Part shown: positions 8,475 through 17,369 of the stretch, piece by piece
Numbering within the stretch: the first letter of the stretch is position 1
How the letters are laid out: each line of letters begins with the position of its first letter
DNA from: Anaeroplasma sp902783745
GTDB taxonomy: Bacteria; Bacillota_I; Bacilli_A; Acholeplasmatales; Anaeroplasmataceae
Reading direction: 5' to 3'
Length of the DNA stretch: 64,000 bases
Assembly: GCA_946617655.1 (NCBI GenBank)
Contig: CAMOKL010000001.1
Span: forward strand, 124,001 to 188,000
Program-made: the position numbers and the translations under genes
The notes under the pieces: generated by a model
The model's database searches: none
What the model was told of the DNA's origin: nothing
What the model saw: only the letters and a program-made list of their open reading frames with translations

Positions 8475-9123
8475 TAAGTAATGCCTCCATTATTTCACAA
8501 GATTTTGAACATCCAATTCTTGAAGCACCTGCATCAATTAATTTTAGGAATGTATCTTTATCTCTTATTCCACCTGATGCTTTTACTTTTAATGGAGAGC
8601 CTTTAACTGCTTCTACCATTAATTTAACATCAGATTCATTTGCACCTGAAGTTGAAAAACCAGTTGATGTTTTTACATAATCAGCTTGAGCCTTGACTGC
8701 AGCCTTGCAAGCCTCAACTTTTTCTTCATCTGTTAGTAAACATGTTTCAATTATTACCTTTAATAATGTACCTGAAGCTTTTTCTACACAAGCTTTGATA
8801 TCATTATAAACGTAATCCCAGTCATGATTTTTTGCCGCAGATATATTTATTACCATGTCTACTTCATCTGCACCATCTTGAATAGCTTTTGTTATTTCAA
8901 ATGCTTTTACATCTGTTGTATTACCACCAAGTGGGAATCCTATTACAGTACAAACCATTACACCAGAACCATTTAATAATTCATGGGCAAGTGATACATA
9001 ATAAGGATTTACACAAACTGATTTAAATTTATATTTATTTGCTTCAGCACAAAGCATTAAGATATCTTCTTTTGTTGCATCTGGCTTAAGATTAGTATGA
9101 TCAATATATTTATTATATTCCAT
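8467..9123 (-). CDS. deoC: Deoxyribose-phosphate aldolase
   Basis: Splits 2-deoxyribose-5-phosphate into acetaldehyde and glyceraldehyde-3-phosphate. 218 aa, normal. Motifs: IDHTNLKPDATKEDI at the N-terminus, VCTVIGFPLG, EVDMVINISA, the Schiff-base lysine in YVKTSTGF, and VKASGGIRD. The start follows TAGGAGATTAT. Co-transcribed with deoD. No phosphopentomutase or deoR is visible beside it. Confidence 0.96.
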   Translation of the reverse strand: MEYNKYIDHTNLKPDATKEDILMLCAEANKYKFKSVCVNPYYVSLAHELLNGSGVMVCTVIGFPLGGNTTDVKAFEITKAIQDGADEVDMVINISAAKNHDWDYVYNDIKACVEKASGTLLKVIIETCLLTDEEKVEACKAAVKAQADYVKTSTGFSTSGANESDVKLMVEAVKGSPLKVKASGGIRDKDTFLKLIDAGASRIGCSKSCEIMEALLNE

Positions 9124-9131
9124 ATAATCTC

Positions 9132-10007
9132 CTATACATCCAATATTTGTTCTAACATAGTTGGTTTTACTTCATGAGCTAAAGGTGGGAATTTTTCTTT
9201 TGTAATTGTTTTTAAGAATTTTTTCACATATTTAGCTTCAAGAAGCATAATATCACCATAACCATCGATTGGTTTAAATAGCTTATCAGTATGTTTAATT
9301 ACTTCAAACATTGGATATTTTTTTACTCCCTTGCCATCATCAACCATTAAAATATCAACACAAGGTGGTAATATAAATGATGATTTTCCATCCCATTTAA
9401 TTGCAACATATGCACTTCTTGATGACTCAGTTCTTAAGAAAATATAATTAGAAACAATTATCTTTTCAGTATCAATAGTTAATTCAATTCTTTTACGTTT
9501 TTGTAAATAATTATAAACTTGTGATAAAGTCTGAGAATCTAAGAAATTAAACGCAGCAACTTTTTCAGGATATTTAGATGCATAAGCTTTTTTCCATGAA
9601 GTAAATGCCTTGACCATAATAGGTCTTCTAAAAGGCATTACTACATATTGGAATGCTTGATTATAAACAAAGAATCTGAATCTCTTGCAGATATCTTCTA
9701 CAATATCTAATACCAGTTCTACGGCATAATTTGAAAGCAACACACTAAATGAAACATAAAAGTCTACATCTAGATATTTAGGGTTTATTTGATCTGCATC
9801 TGGGACAACAGCTATATCAGACATAATAAACTTAGCTTCGAAGTTTAAAAGAGGGTGATGATATACATATATTTTTTTGCTTTTGTCTTCGATAGGACCT
9901 GATACATTAGGATTTGATGTTAATAATGTAATCAATTCTGTCTTATCATAAACTCTTGTTTGTTCCTTTAGAAAGTAGAACGCGAACTCTGGTATTAAAG
10001 AATTCAT
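9132..10007 (-). CDS. Conserved-looking hypothetical protein
   Basis: About 291 aa, soluble, not recognised. No signal peptide or clear membrane segment. It has alternating hydrophobic stretches, a basic RRPIMVKAFTSWKK region near the middle and a well-formed C-terminus. I choose ATG 10007 (MNSLIPEF) because a strong GGGAGGGG site sits 8 nt upstream; an in-frame ATG at 10028 lies before that site. It ends 8 nt before deoC, so it is probably co-transcribed with the deo genes. The function is unknown. Confidence 0.75.
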   Translation of the reverse strand: MNSLIPEFAFYFLKEQTRVYDKTELITLLTSNPNVSGPIEDKSKKIYVYHHPLLNFEAKFIMSDIAVVPDADQINPKYLDVDFYVSFSVLLSNYAVELVLDIVEDICKRFRFFVYNQAFQYVVMPFRRPIMVKAFTSWKKAYASKYPEKVAAFNFLDSQTLSQVYNYLQKRKRIELTIDTEKIIVSNYIFLRTESSRSAYVAIKWDGKSSFILPPCVDILMVDDGKGVKKYPMFEVIKHTDKLFKPIDGYGDIMLLEAKYVKKFLKTITKEKFPPLAHEVKPTMLEQILDV

Positions 10008-10084
10008 CAATACATCCCCTCCCTTCATGAATAATAAATTTTACAACTAATAAGTATTATACTTATTGTATCATTTATTTTAAA

Positions 10085-12796
10085 TTATTTCAATAGATTC
10101 ATCTTGTCTATGATGCCACGACATCTATCGCATAATCCTAAAGAATCAACTTCTTTAACAATCATCCAACATCTTTCACAAGTTGCACCTGTTGCAGCTT
10201 CTACCTTAACATCAAATGATGCACCATCAATAACTTCTAATTGTGAAACAATTAGTAATTGAGCAGCATTATCTAAAATTGGTTCAAATGCATCTTTTGC
10301 ATCTTTATCTAATGTTAATGTTAACTTAGCATTAAAGCTCTTACCAATAATTTTTTGGTTACGTGCTTCTTCTAATGCTTTTAAGATGTTAGAACGATAT
10401 TCCATAAACTTATCAAGCTTAGCTTCAAGTTCACTATCCTTACCTAAATCTGCCTTAGGGAAGTCTGTTAAATAAACATCTTCTTCATTTTCATACTTTA
10501 ATGTTTGATAAGCTTCAGACATTGTATGAGGTAAGATTGGTGATAATAACTTAATTAAGGCTAACGCAATCTGATAGAATACAGTTTGAGTTGATAATCT
10601 CTTGTTTGAAGTAGGAGATTCGATATATAAAATATCTTTTGTGAAATCTAAATAGAATGATGATAATGTATTTGTAATATAAGCATTAACATTTCTATAG
10701 ATATCACCAAATTCATAATTTTCATAATTATTGATTGTTTCATCAATAAACTTTTGAAGCTTGATATACATATACTTATCTACATTTTCAAGCTTTTCAT
10801 ATGGTAATGCATTCTTAGGGTCGAAATCAGATGTATTTACAAGTAAGAATCTTAAAGTATTTCTAATCTTTCTATATGATTCAGAAACTTGCTTTAAAAT
10901 TTCTTGTGATAAAGGTAAGTCAGCCGTGAAATCAACTGATGCAACCCATAATCTTAATACATCAGCACCATTAGTTTGGCAAACCTTATTAGGGTCAACA
11001 CCATTACCTAATGACTTTGACATCTTTCTTCCTTGACCATCAATTGTAAAACCATGTGATACAACTGTCTTATATGGTGCAACACCTCTTGTTGCAACTG
11101 ATGTAATAATTGATGAGTTAAACCAACCTCTATATTGGTCAGAACCTTCAATATATAAATCAGCAGGGAACTTTAATCCTCTTCTATCAAGTAACATGTA
11201 TGATGAACCTGAATCAAACCAAACATCCATAATATCCTTTTCTTTTGTGAAAATTCCATTAGGTGAATGAGAATTTGTATAACCTTCAGGTAATAAATCC
11301 TTAGCTTCTTTTTCAAACCAAACATTTGAACCATATTCACCGAATAAATCAGCAACATGGAAAATTACATCCTTATCAAGAATTGGAGTACCATCTTCAC
11401 AATAGAAAATAGGTAGTGGTACACCCCAAGCTCTTTGACGAGAAATACACCAATCATGTCTATCCTTAATCATGTTTGAAATTCTTACTTCACCCCAAGT
11501 TGGAATCCATTTAACAGCATGGATTTGAGCAAGAATTTGATCTTTAATAGGGTCAATTGAGGCAAACCATTGTGGTGTTGCACGGAAAATAACTGGTTTC
11601 TTTGTTCTCCAATCATGAGGATATGAGTGAACAATTGGATCTAATAATAATAAAGAACCATTTTCTTTCATATCAGCCATAATTGCTTCTTCAGAATCAG
11701 CATAGAACATACCTGCATACTTTCCTGCTGCTTCAGTTTGATAACCACGATTATCAACTGCAACTAAAATATCTAAACCATACTTCTTACCAGCAATATA
11801 GTCGTCTTCACCATAACCTGGAGCAATATGTACAAAACCAGTACCATCTGTTGTTGTAACATAATCAGCGTTAATTACTGGTGATACTCTATCATATAAA
11901 GAATGCTTATAATGTAAGCCTTCTAATTCAGCACCTGTATAATGCTTTAATTCTATTACGTTTTCTAATGATAATTTAGAAACTAAAGCTTCTTTTAATT
12001 CCGAAGCACATAAAAGCTTACCAATTGATGTTTCTAATAAAACATAATCGATTTGTGGACCTGCAGCAACAGCTAAGTTACAAGGTAAAGTCCATGGAGT
12101 TGTTGTCCAAATTAAGATATATGCATCTTTTAATTCATCCTTACCATCAGTAATTTGGAAACGGAAATAAATTGAATTAGACTTAATATCCTTATATTCA
12201 ATTTCAGCTTCAGCAAGTGCTGATTCACTTGATGGTGACCAATAAACAGGCTTTAATCCTTTATAAATTAATCCCTTTTCAACCATCTTACCAAATACAA
12301 TAATTTGGTCCTTTTCAAAATCCTTAGTTAATGTGATATATGGATTATCAAAATCACCTAATACACCTAATCTCTTGAATCCAACCTTTTGACGTTCAAC
12401 TTGAGACATTGCGAAATCATAGCAAAGCTTTCTGAATTCAACAATTGGCTTATCCTTTCTTGAAACGCCCTTCTTTTGTAATGCATTTTCAGTTGGAAGA
12501 CCGTGTGTATCCCAACCAGGAATATAAACAGACTTATATCCGTTCATATTATGATATCTAACAATGATATCTTTTAAGATTTTATTTAATGCATGTCCTA
12601 AATGGATATCACCATTTGCATATGGAGGACCATCATGAATTGTATATTCACGCTTTCCTTCATTCTTTCTAATTCTCTTGTTATAAAGATCAATTTTTTC
12701 CCATCTTGCTTCAATGTTTGGTTCCTTTTGTCCTAAGTTACCTCTCATTTCAAAAGCACTATTACCCATAAATAAGGTATTCTTATAATCTGCCAT
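10085..12796 (-). CDS. ileS: Isoleucyl-tRNA synthetase
   Basis: Class I aaRS charging tRNA-Ile. 903 aa, typical of bacterial IleRS. The HIGH motif is HLGH at residues 65-68 (GPPYANGDIHLGHA), the catalytic loop is KMSKS in GRKMSKSLGN near residue 590, and the C-terminal zinc knuckle has Cys 873, 876, 889 and 892. The editing domain (CP1) is present, with TTTPWTLPCN and the GTGFVHIAPGYGEDDY segment. An open frame continues upstream to 12865 but is T-box RNA. ATG 12796 (MADYKNTL) has GGAGGAG 8 nt upstream. Regulation is by the isoleucine T-box leader. Confidence 0.97.
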   Translation of the reverse strand: MADYKNTLFMGNSAFEMRGNLGQKEPNIEARWEKIDLYNKRIRKNEGKREYTIHDGPPYANGDIHLGHALNKILKDIIVRYHNMNGYKSVYIPGWDTHGLPTENALQKKGVSRKDKPIVEFRKLCYDFAMSQVERQKVGFKRLGVLGDFDNPYITLTKDFEKDQIIVFGKMVEKGLIYKGLKPVYWSPSSESALAEAEIEYKDIKSNSIYFRFQITDGKDELKDAYILIWTTTPWTLPCNLAVAAGPQIDYVLLETSIGKLLCASELKEALVSKLSLENVIELKHYTGAELEGLHYKHSLYDRVSPVINADYVTTTDGTGFVHIAPGYGEDDYIAGKKYGLDILVAVDNRGYQTEAAGKYAGMFYADSEEAIMADMKENGSLLLLDPIVHSYPHDWRTKKPVIFRATPQWFASIDPIKDQILAQIHAVKWIPTWGEVRISNMIKDRHDWCISRQRAWGVPLPIFYCEDGTPILDKDVIFHVADLFGEYGSNVWFEKEAKDLLPEGYTNSHSPNGIFTKEKDIMDVWFDSGSSYMLLDRRGLKFPADLYIEGSDQYRGWFNSSIITSVATRGVAPYKTVVSHGFTIDGQGRKMSKSLGNGVDPNKVCQTNGADVLRLWVASVDFTADLPLSQEILKQVSESYRKIRNTLRFLLVNTSDFDPKNALPYEKLENVDKYMYIKLQKFIDETINNYENYEFGDIYRNVNAYITNTLSSFYLDFTKDILYIESPTSNKRLSTQTVFYQIALALIKLLSPILPHTMSEAYQTLKYENEEDVYLTDFPKADLGKDSELEAKLDKFMEYRSNILKALEEARNQKIIGKSFNAKLTLTLDKDAKDAFEPILDNAAQLLIVSQLEVIDGASFDVKVEAATGATCERCWMIVKEVDSLGLCDRCRGIIDKMNLLK

Positions 12797-13048
12797 ATTT
12801 TTCTCCTCCTGAATAAATAAAAAATCCTTAGATAAAAATCTAAGGACGAAAAATCGCGGTACCACCTTAGTTCTATGAAAAATATCATAGCACTCATTAT
12901 CCTTTAACGCAGGAATACGCTCTTACTTACTTAATTTCAGTAAGAAAGCTCCTCCAGTGATCTAGATATACCACATAATCATTTTACACCAACCAATGAC
13001 TCTCTATATATGCTTATGCATATCTATGCTGGTATCAGCCTTTAAACG
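12797..13048 (-). promoter_or_regulatory. T-box leader, isoleucine (ATC specifier), upstream of ileS
   Basis: The minus strand shows a Stem I region containing AGAGAG and GGTTGGTG, a specifier loop with ATC followed by ACTGGAGGAG (ATC at 12959-12961), and the conserved T-box GGTGGTACCGCG (complement at 12855-12866). A terminator stem TCCTTAGAT / ATCTAAGGA follows (12825-12846), then T-rich sequence. Uncharged tRNA-Ile (GAU) is expected to stabilise the antiterminator and allow ileS transcription. It fills the 309-base gap between ileS and the EAL gene. Confidence 0.95.
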
Positions 13049-13054
13049 CTAATA

Positions 13055-13083
13055 ATTATAGCATTTAAAACTGATTTTGTAAA
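13055..13083 (-). promoter_or_regulatory. Sigma-A-type promoter of the ileS T-box
   Basis: Minus strand TTTACA, 17-nt spacer, TATAAT (-35 complement at 13078-13083, -10 complement at 13055-13060). Correctly placed just upstream of the T-box leader. Confidence 0.75.
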
Positions 13084-13105
13084 TTATAAAAAGTCAAAAG
13101 TTTCT

Positions 13106-15280
13106 TTATAAGATGTTTTCTGAGACAATAAATTGCTTTTTTTCTATTTTTTCTTCAAAATCATCTAATTTAAATGGCTTACCAAATAAATAACCTTGAA
13201 GTCTTTGACATCCAATGTCTTTTAAGAATTCAGATTCTTCAATTGTTTCAACACCTTCTGTTAGTGTCTTCACACCTAATTTATTTGCAAGCTGAATAAT
13301 ACTATCTAATATATCTTTAGTTTTTTCATTTGTTTCAAAATTAGATAAGAATGTCATATCAATTTTAATAACATCAAATGTAAAATCTTTTAATACATTC
13401 AATGATGAATAGCCTGAACCAAAATCATCAAGCCAAATTGCATATCCCTTATTCTTTAATGATAAAATCTTTTCTCTCATTAAGGATACATTGCCAGATA
13501 ATGCACTTTCTGTTATTTCAATATGAATTAATTTTTTATCAATATTATATTTTGTAATATTTTCTTCTAATATTTTTTCAACATCCATTAATTCAAAATC
13601 TAATCTTGAGAAATTAATAGATATAGGCACAACTGGTCTATTATTATCCATTGCTTCTCTCATCTTTTTACAAACATATACAATTATTGCTGCATCAAGC
13701 TTATGAATTAATCTGTTTTCTTCTAGTAGTGGAATAAATTCTGCAGGAGATAAGAATCCATATTCAGGATCAATCCATCTTGCAAGTGCCTCAGCACCAC
13801 ATAATTCCTTATTTACACTCCATACAACTGGTTGATAATATGCTTGAATCCAATCATTTTTAATAGCTTCATCTAAGTTATTAATAATATATTGCTTCTT
13901 CTTAAATTCTTTATCAATATTATCACCATAAATTGAATATAATTCTTCTGGTTTTCTCTTTATAATTCCACATGCATATCTTGCTTTATCTATTGCAGTA
14001 TATGGACTTTCATTTTCATGTGGCTTATATACACCAACTTTTAATAATATAAATAAGTTACCAACTAATTCTTTTAATTTTTCATTTAATTGATTTATTT
14101 TTTCTAAATAAGCTTCATTATCAATTATTACAACAAAATGATCATCGGCTTGTCTTGCAATTAAATCGTTTGTAAATACTTCTTTTAAAACTTCAGAGAA
14201 TTTTATTAATAATTTATCTCCTTCATCAACACCTCTTTGGTCATTGATCATTCTAAATTGAGATAAATTAATAAACAAGAAATTTGCTTTACTATAAAAT
14301 GATGAATCAATATGACACTTTTCTTCATATAATTCACATAAATAATCTTGATTATATAAATTTACTAATCTATCATATTTTGCATCATACATTAGTTTTT
14401 CATCTTTTCTAGCTTCTGCAACACGTTGCTGATATATACTTATCGCAACCATTGTTATAGAAATTAAGAAAGTAATATAATTAATTTCATCTGGTTCTAA
14501 GAATTCTCTTCCATGATAACCCTTTAATAAGCTTAAGAATATAACAAATATTGATGTTAGTAATATGATAGAAATATATGGCTTCCAAATTAATAGACAA
14601 GCGACGAAAATTGTCATTGTAAGGAAGCATGTAATCATCTTTAATCTATCAAAGTTTGGACTATCACCTTTATATAGTGGGTTTGCAAAATCTGAATATC
14701 CAACCTTTACACCAAATAATAAGCATACTGTTGCAAATAATATAATAACAAGCATTGATAAAACTGTATGATTCTTATTTAGCTTATTCTTATACAAAGT
14801 ATTTGTTAATATTGCAGCACCTAATAATGGTAGTGAACAATAAATTAGAATTGTTGTTATACTAGTTACTATTGTTTTAGTAGTATTGAAATCTAGTTTT
14901 TCTTTAAACAATAATAACGGATATAAAATACACAATGCTGATAAAACAATGTTTGCTATAAAAAATCCTTTATAATTCTTTTTCTTAAAATATGAAATTG
15001 CAAATACTAATACCGCTGTTGCACAAATAAGGAATAATACATAAGGTCCTGCTAATTTATATATTAAATCAAATTTATTTGGAGCAGCAGCCCATCCGGG
15101 TATTATATATGTATTAGTGTTTCTAATTATCATCCATAATTCTAATACGATAACTATGAAGGACATATAAATACTACTTTTTACGTTTGCGTCATTAATA
15201 TAACTTTTCACATAAGAAGAGTTCTTTTTAAATCCTAATAAATCACTAATAAATAGAAAAAATCTTTTTATATATGACAT
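13106..15280 (-). CDS. Membrane protein with degenerate GGDEF and intact EAL domains
   Basis: 724 aa. The N-terminal 280 residues hold about seven or eight transmembrane helices, likely a sensor. A GGDEF-like domain follows (about 300-440); its signature is replaced by QADDHF (377-382), so it should not make c-di-GMP. The EAL domain spans about 465-715 and keeps EALA (497-500), N556, the E of EITES (588-592), DDFGSGY (618-624), K639, TEGVET near 675 and LQGYLFGKP. These match the metal and c-di-GMP ligands of active phosphodiesterases. The likely role is a membrane-regulated c-di-GMP phosphodiesterase, or a receptor. The start ATG 15280 follows AAGAAGGTAATATT. Monocistronic. Confidence 0.9.
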   Translation of the reverse strand: MSYIKRFFLFISDLLGFKKNSSYVKSYINDANVKSSIYMSFIVIVLELWMIIRNTNTYIIPGWAAAPNKFDLIYKLAGPYVLFLICATAVLVFAISYFKKKNYKGFFIANIVLSALCILYPLLLFKEKLDFNTTKTIVTSITTILIYCSLPLLGAAILTNTLYKNKLNKNHTVLSMLVIILFATVCLLFGVKVGYSDFANPLYKGDSPNFDRLKMITCFLTMTIFVACLLIWKPYISIILLTSIFVIFLSLLKGYHGREFLEPDEINYITFLISITMVAISIYQQRVAEARKDEKLMYDAKYDRLVNLYNQDYLCELYEEKCHIDSSFYSKANFLFINLSQFRMINDQRGVDEGDKLLIKFSEVLKEVFTNDLIARQADDHFVVIIDNEAYLEKINQLNEKLKELVGNLFILLKVGVYKPHENESPYTAIDKARYACGIIKRKPEELYSIYGDNIDKEFKKKQYIINNLDEAIKNDWIQAYYQPVVWSVNKELCGAEALARWIDPEYGFLSPAEFIPLLEENRLIHKLDAAIIVYVCKKMREAMDNNRPVVPISINFSRLDFELMDVEKILEENITKYNIDKKLIHIEITESALSGNVSLMREKILSLKNKGYAIWLDDFGSGYSSLNVLKDFTFDVIKIDMTFLSNFETNEKTKDILDSIIQLANKLGVKTLTEGVETIEESEFLKDIGCQRLQGYLFGKPFKLDDFEEKIEKKQFIVSENIL

Positions 15281-15386
15281 AATATTACCTTCTTTTACAC
15301 GAATTGAATATCTTTATTATTTAAATAATAACACATTTTTAAAAAAAATAATATATAAAAATAAATGATTATAACAAAATTTTAAT

Positions 15387-15420
15387 AAAAAAAGATGAAC
15401 TCTTTTACGAATTCATCTTA
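15387..15420 (-). terminator. Terminator after the ABC exporter operon
   Basis: Minus strand: AAGATGAATTC pairs with GAGTTCATCTT (one central mismatch region), followed by a T-run. It lies 8 nt past the stop of the second ABC gene. Confidence 0.8.
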
Positions 15421-15427
15421 AATAATT

Positions 15428-17368
15428 TTATTCTAATTCGAATGCGCCAGTATATAACTGATAATAAACACCCTTTTGATTAATTAATTGATTATGATCA
15501 CCACGTTCAATGATATGACCATGGTCTAATACCATAATTGCATTTGAATTTCTTACTGTAGATAATCTATGTGCAATAACAAATACAGTTCTTCCATTCA
15601 TAAGGTTATCCATACCACGTGATACTAATAATTCTGTACGTGTATCAATTGATGAAGTTGCTTCATCTAATATCATAACAGGAGCATTTGCAATTGCTGC
15701 TCTTGCGATTGATATTAATTGACGTTGACCTTGAGATAATTGAGAACCATTTCCTGTTAGCATTGTATTAAAGCCTTCAGGTAATCTTGTGATAAAGTCA
15801 TATGCATTTGCAATTTTTGCTGCATTATATACTTCTTCATCAGTTGCATCAAGCTTACCATATCTAATGTTTTCCATTACTGTGCCAGTAAATAGATTTG
15901 TATCTTGTAATACAATACCAATAGATTTTCTTAAATCATCTTTTTTAATTTTATTAATATTAATACCATCATATCTTATTTTACCATCAGCTAAATCATA
16001 GAAACGATTAATTAAATTAGTAATAGTTGTCTTACCAGCTCCTGTTGCACCAACGAATGCAATCTTTTGACCTGGTTTTGCATAAATTGATACATTATGT
16101 AAAACTATTTTTTCAGGGAAATATCCGAAATCTACATCAAAGAATCGTATATCACCTTTTAATTCTGTATAAGTAATAGTTCCATCTTCATGTGGATGTT
16201 TCCATGCCCAATGGCCTGTTTTTTCAATAGTTTCAGTAATATTACCATCACTATCGATCGAAGCATTTACTAATGTTACATAGCCATTATCTTCTTCTGG
16301 TTTTTGATCCATTAATTCATAAATTCTATCAGCACCAGCAAGACCCATAACTACTGAATTTAATTGCATTGAAATTTGGTTAAATGAGTTAGCAAATTGT
16401 CTAGACATACCAAGGAATGTTATAGCTGTACCAATTGTTAAACCAATTTCAGCACCAGTACCATATCCTCTTAATGATAGATTAGGAACATTATTAATTA
16501 CAAGTACAACGCCTATAATTGCAACAATAACATATAATAAATTACCAATATTGTGGATGATAGGTCCAAGCATGTTAGCATAAGCATTAGCCTTAAATCC
16601 ATCTTGATTTAATTGTTCATTTAACACTTCAAAATCTTCTTGATTCTTCTTTTCGTGATTAAATACCTTAACAACCTTTTGACCTTCCATCATTTCTTCA
16701 ATGAAACCTTCACATATAGCAAGTGATTTTTGTTGCTTAATAAAGTATTTAGCAGAACCTCCACCAATTTTCTTTGTTGCAAGGAAAATAAACACAACAG
16801 CAACAACAATCGCAATTGTTAACCATAAGCTTAAGAAACACATTATTACAAATAATGCAGTTACTGTAATAATAGTTTGAATTGCTTGAGGAATAGCAAC
16901 AGAAATTAATTGTCTTAAAGCATCAGTATCATTTGTATAAGTTGACATAATAGTACCATGCTGATGACGGTCAAAATATGAAATAGGAAGCTTTTCCATT
17001 TGATTAAACATATCTTTTCTTACTCTAGCTAAAAAGCCTTGAGTTAATCTTGCAAGTACTTGTCCTTGTATAACAACTGATAAGAATGAAACAATATAAA
17101 TAGAACCCATAATAATTAAGTATAATTGTAGGTTTCCTTTTGCTTGATCCCAGTTTCCTAAACTTGCTTTTTCAACAATACCAGATTCCATATTATCAAC
17201 AATCATTTTCATAATTAATGATGGAGCAAGACTACCTACTGCTGTTAATATGATTGTTATTGCAATAACTATAACATGTAATGGATATGAACGGAATAAA
17301 TATCCCATTGTTCTTGAGAAAGTCTTTTTCTTATTAAACTTTCTTGTTGTAGCACCAAATCTAGGCAT
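15428..17368 (-). CDS. ABC exporter half-transporter (permease-ATPase), subunit B
   Basis: 646 aa: a six-helix exporter membrane domain (about 1-340), then an ATPase domain. Walker A GATGAGKTT and Walker B VMILDEAT with the catalytic Glu are intact. The signature reads LSQGQRQL instead of LSGGQ. An insertion of about 35 residues lies between the membrane domain and the ATPase domain. It starts 1 nt after its partner's stop. The partner has a degenerate nucleotide site, so the two fit a heterodimeric BmrC/D or TM287/288-type drug/peptide exporter. The MarR gene upstream suggests regulation by a small-molecule ligand. The substrate is unknown. Confidence 0.92.
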   Translation of the reverse strand: MPRFGATTRKFNKKKTFSRTMGYLFRSYPLHVIVIAITIILTAVGSLAPSLIMKMIVDNMESGIVEKASLGNWDQAKGNLQLYLIIMGSIYIVSFLSVVIQGQVLARLTQGFLARVRKDMFNQMEKLPISYFDRHQHGTIMSTYTNDTDALRQLISVAIPQAIQTIITVTALFVIMCFLSLWLTIAIVVAVVFIFLATKKIGGGSAKYFIKQQKSLAICEGFIEEMMEGQKVVKVFNHEKKNQEDFEVLNEQLNQDGFKANAYANMLGPIIHNIGNLLYVIVAIIGVVLVINNVPNLSLRGYGTGAEIGLTIGTAITFLGMSRQFANSFNQISMQLNSVVMGLAGADRIYELMDQKPEEDNGYVTLVNASIDSDGNITETIEKTGHWAWKHPHEDGTITYTELKGDIRFFDVDFGYFPEKIVLHNVSIYAKPGQKIAFVGATGAGKTTITNLINRFYDLADGKIRYDGININKIKKDDLRKSIGIVLQDTNLFTGTVMENIRYGKLDATDEEVYNAAKIANAYDFITRLPEGFNTMLTGNGSQLSQGQRQLISIARAAIANAPVMILDEATSSIDTRTELLVSRGMDNLMNGRTVFVIAHRLSTVRNSNAIMVLDHGHIIERGDHNQLINQKGVYYQLYTGAFELE

Positions 17369-17369
17369 A

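Noticed and set aside
12797..12865. N-terminal extension of ileS by 23 codons
   Set aside because: It is T-box antiterminator and terminator RNA; the ribosome site GGAGGAG and a family-like N-terminus are at ATG 12796.
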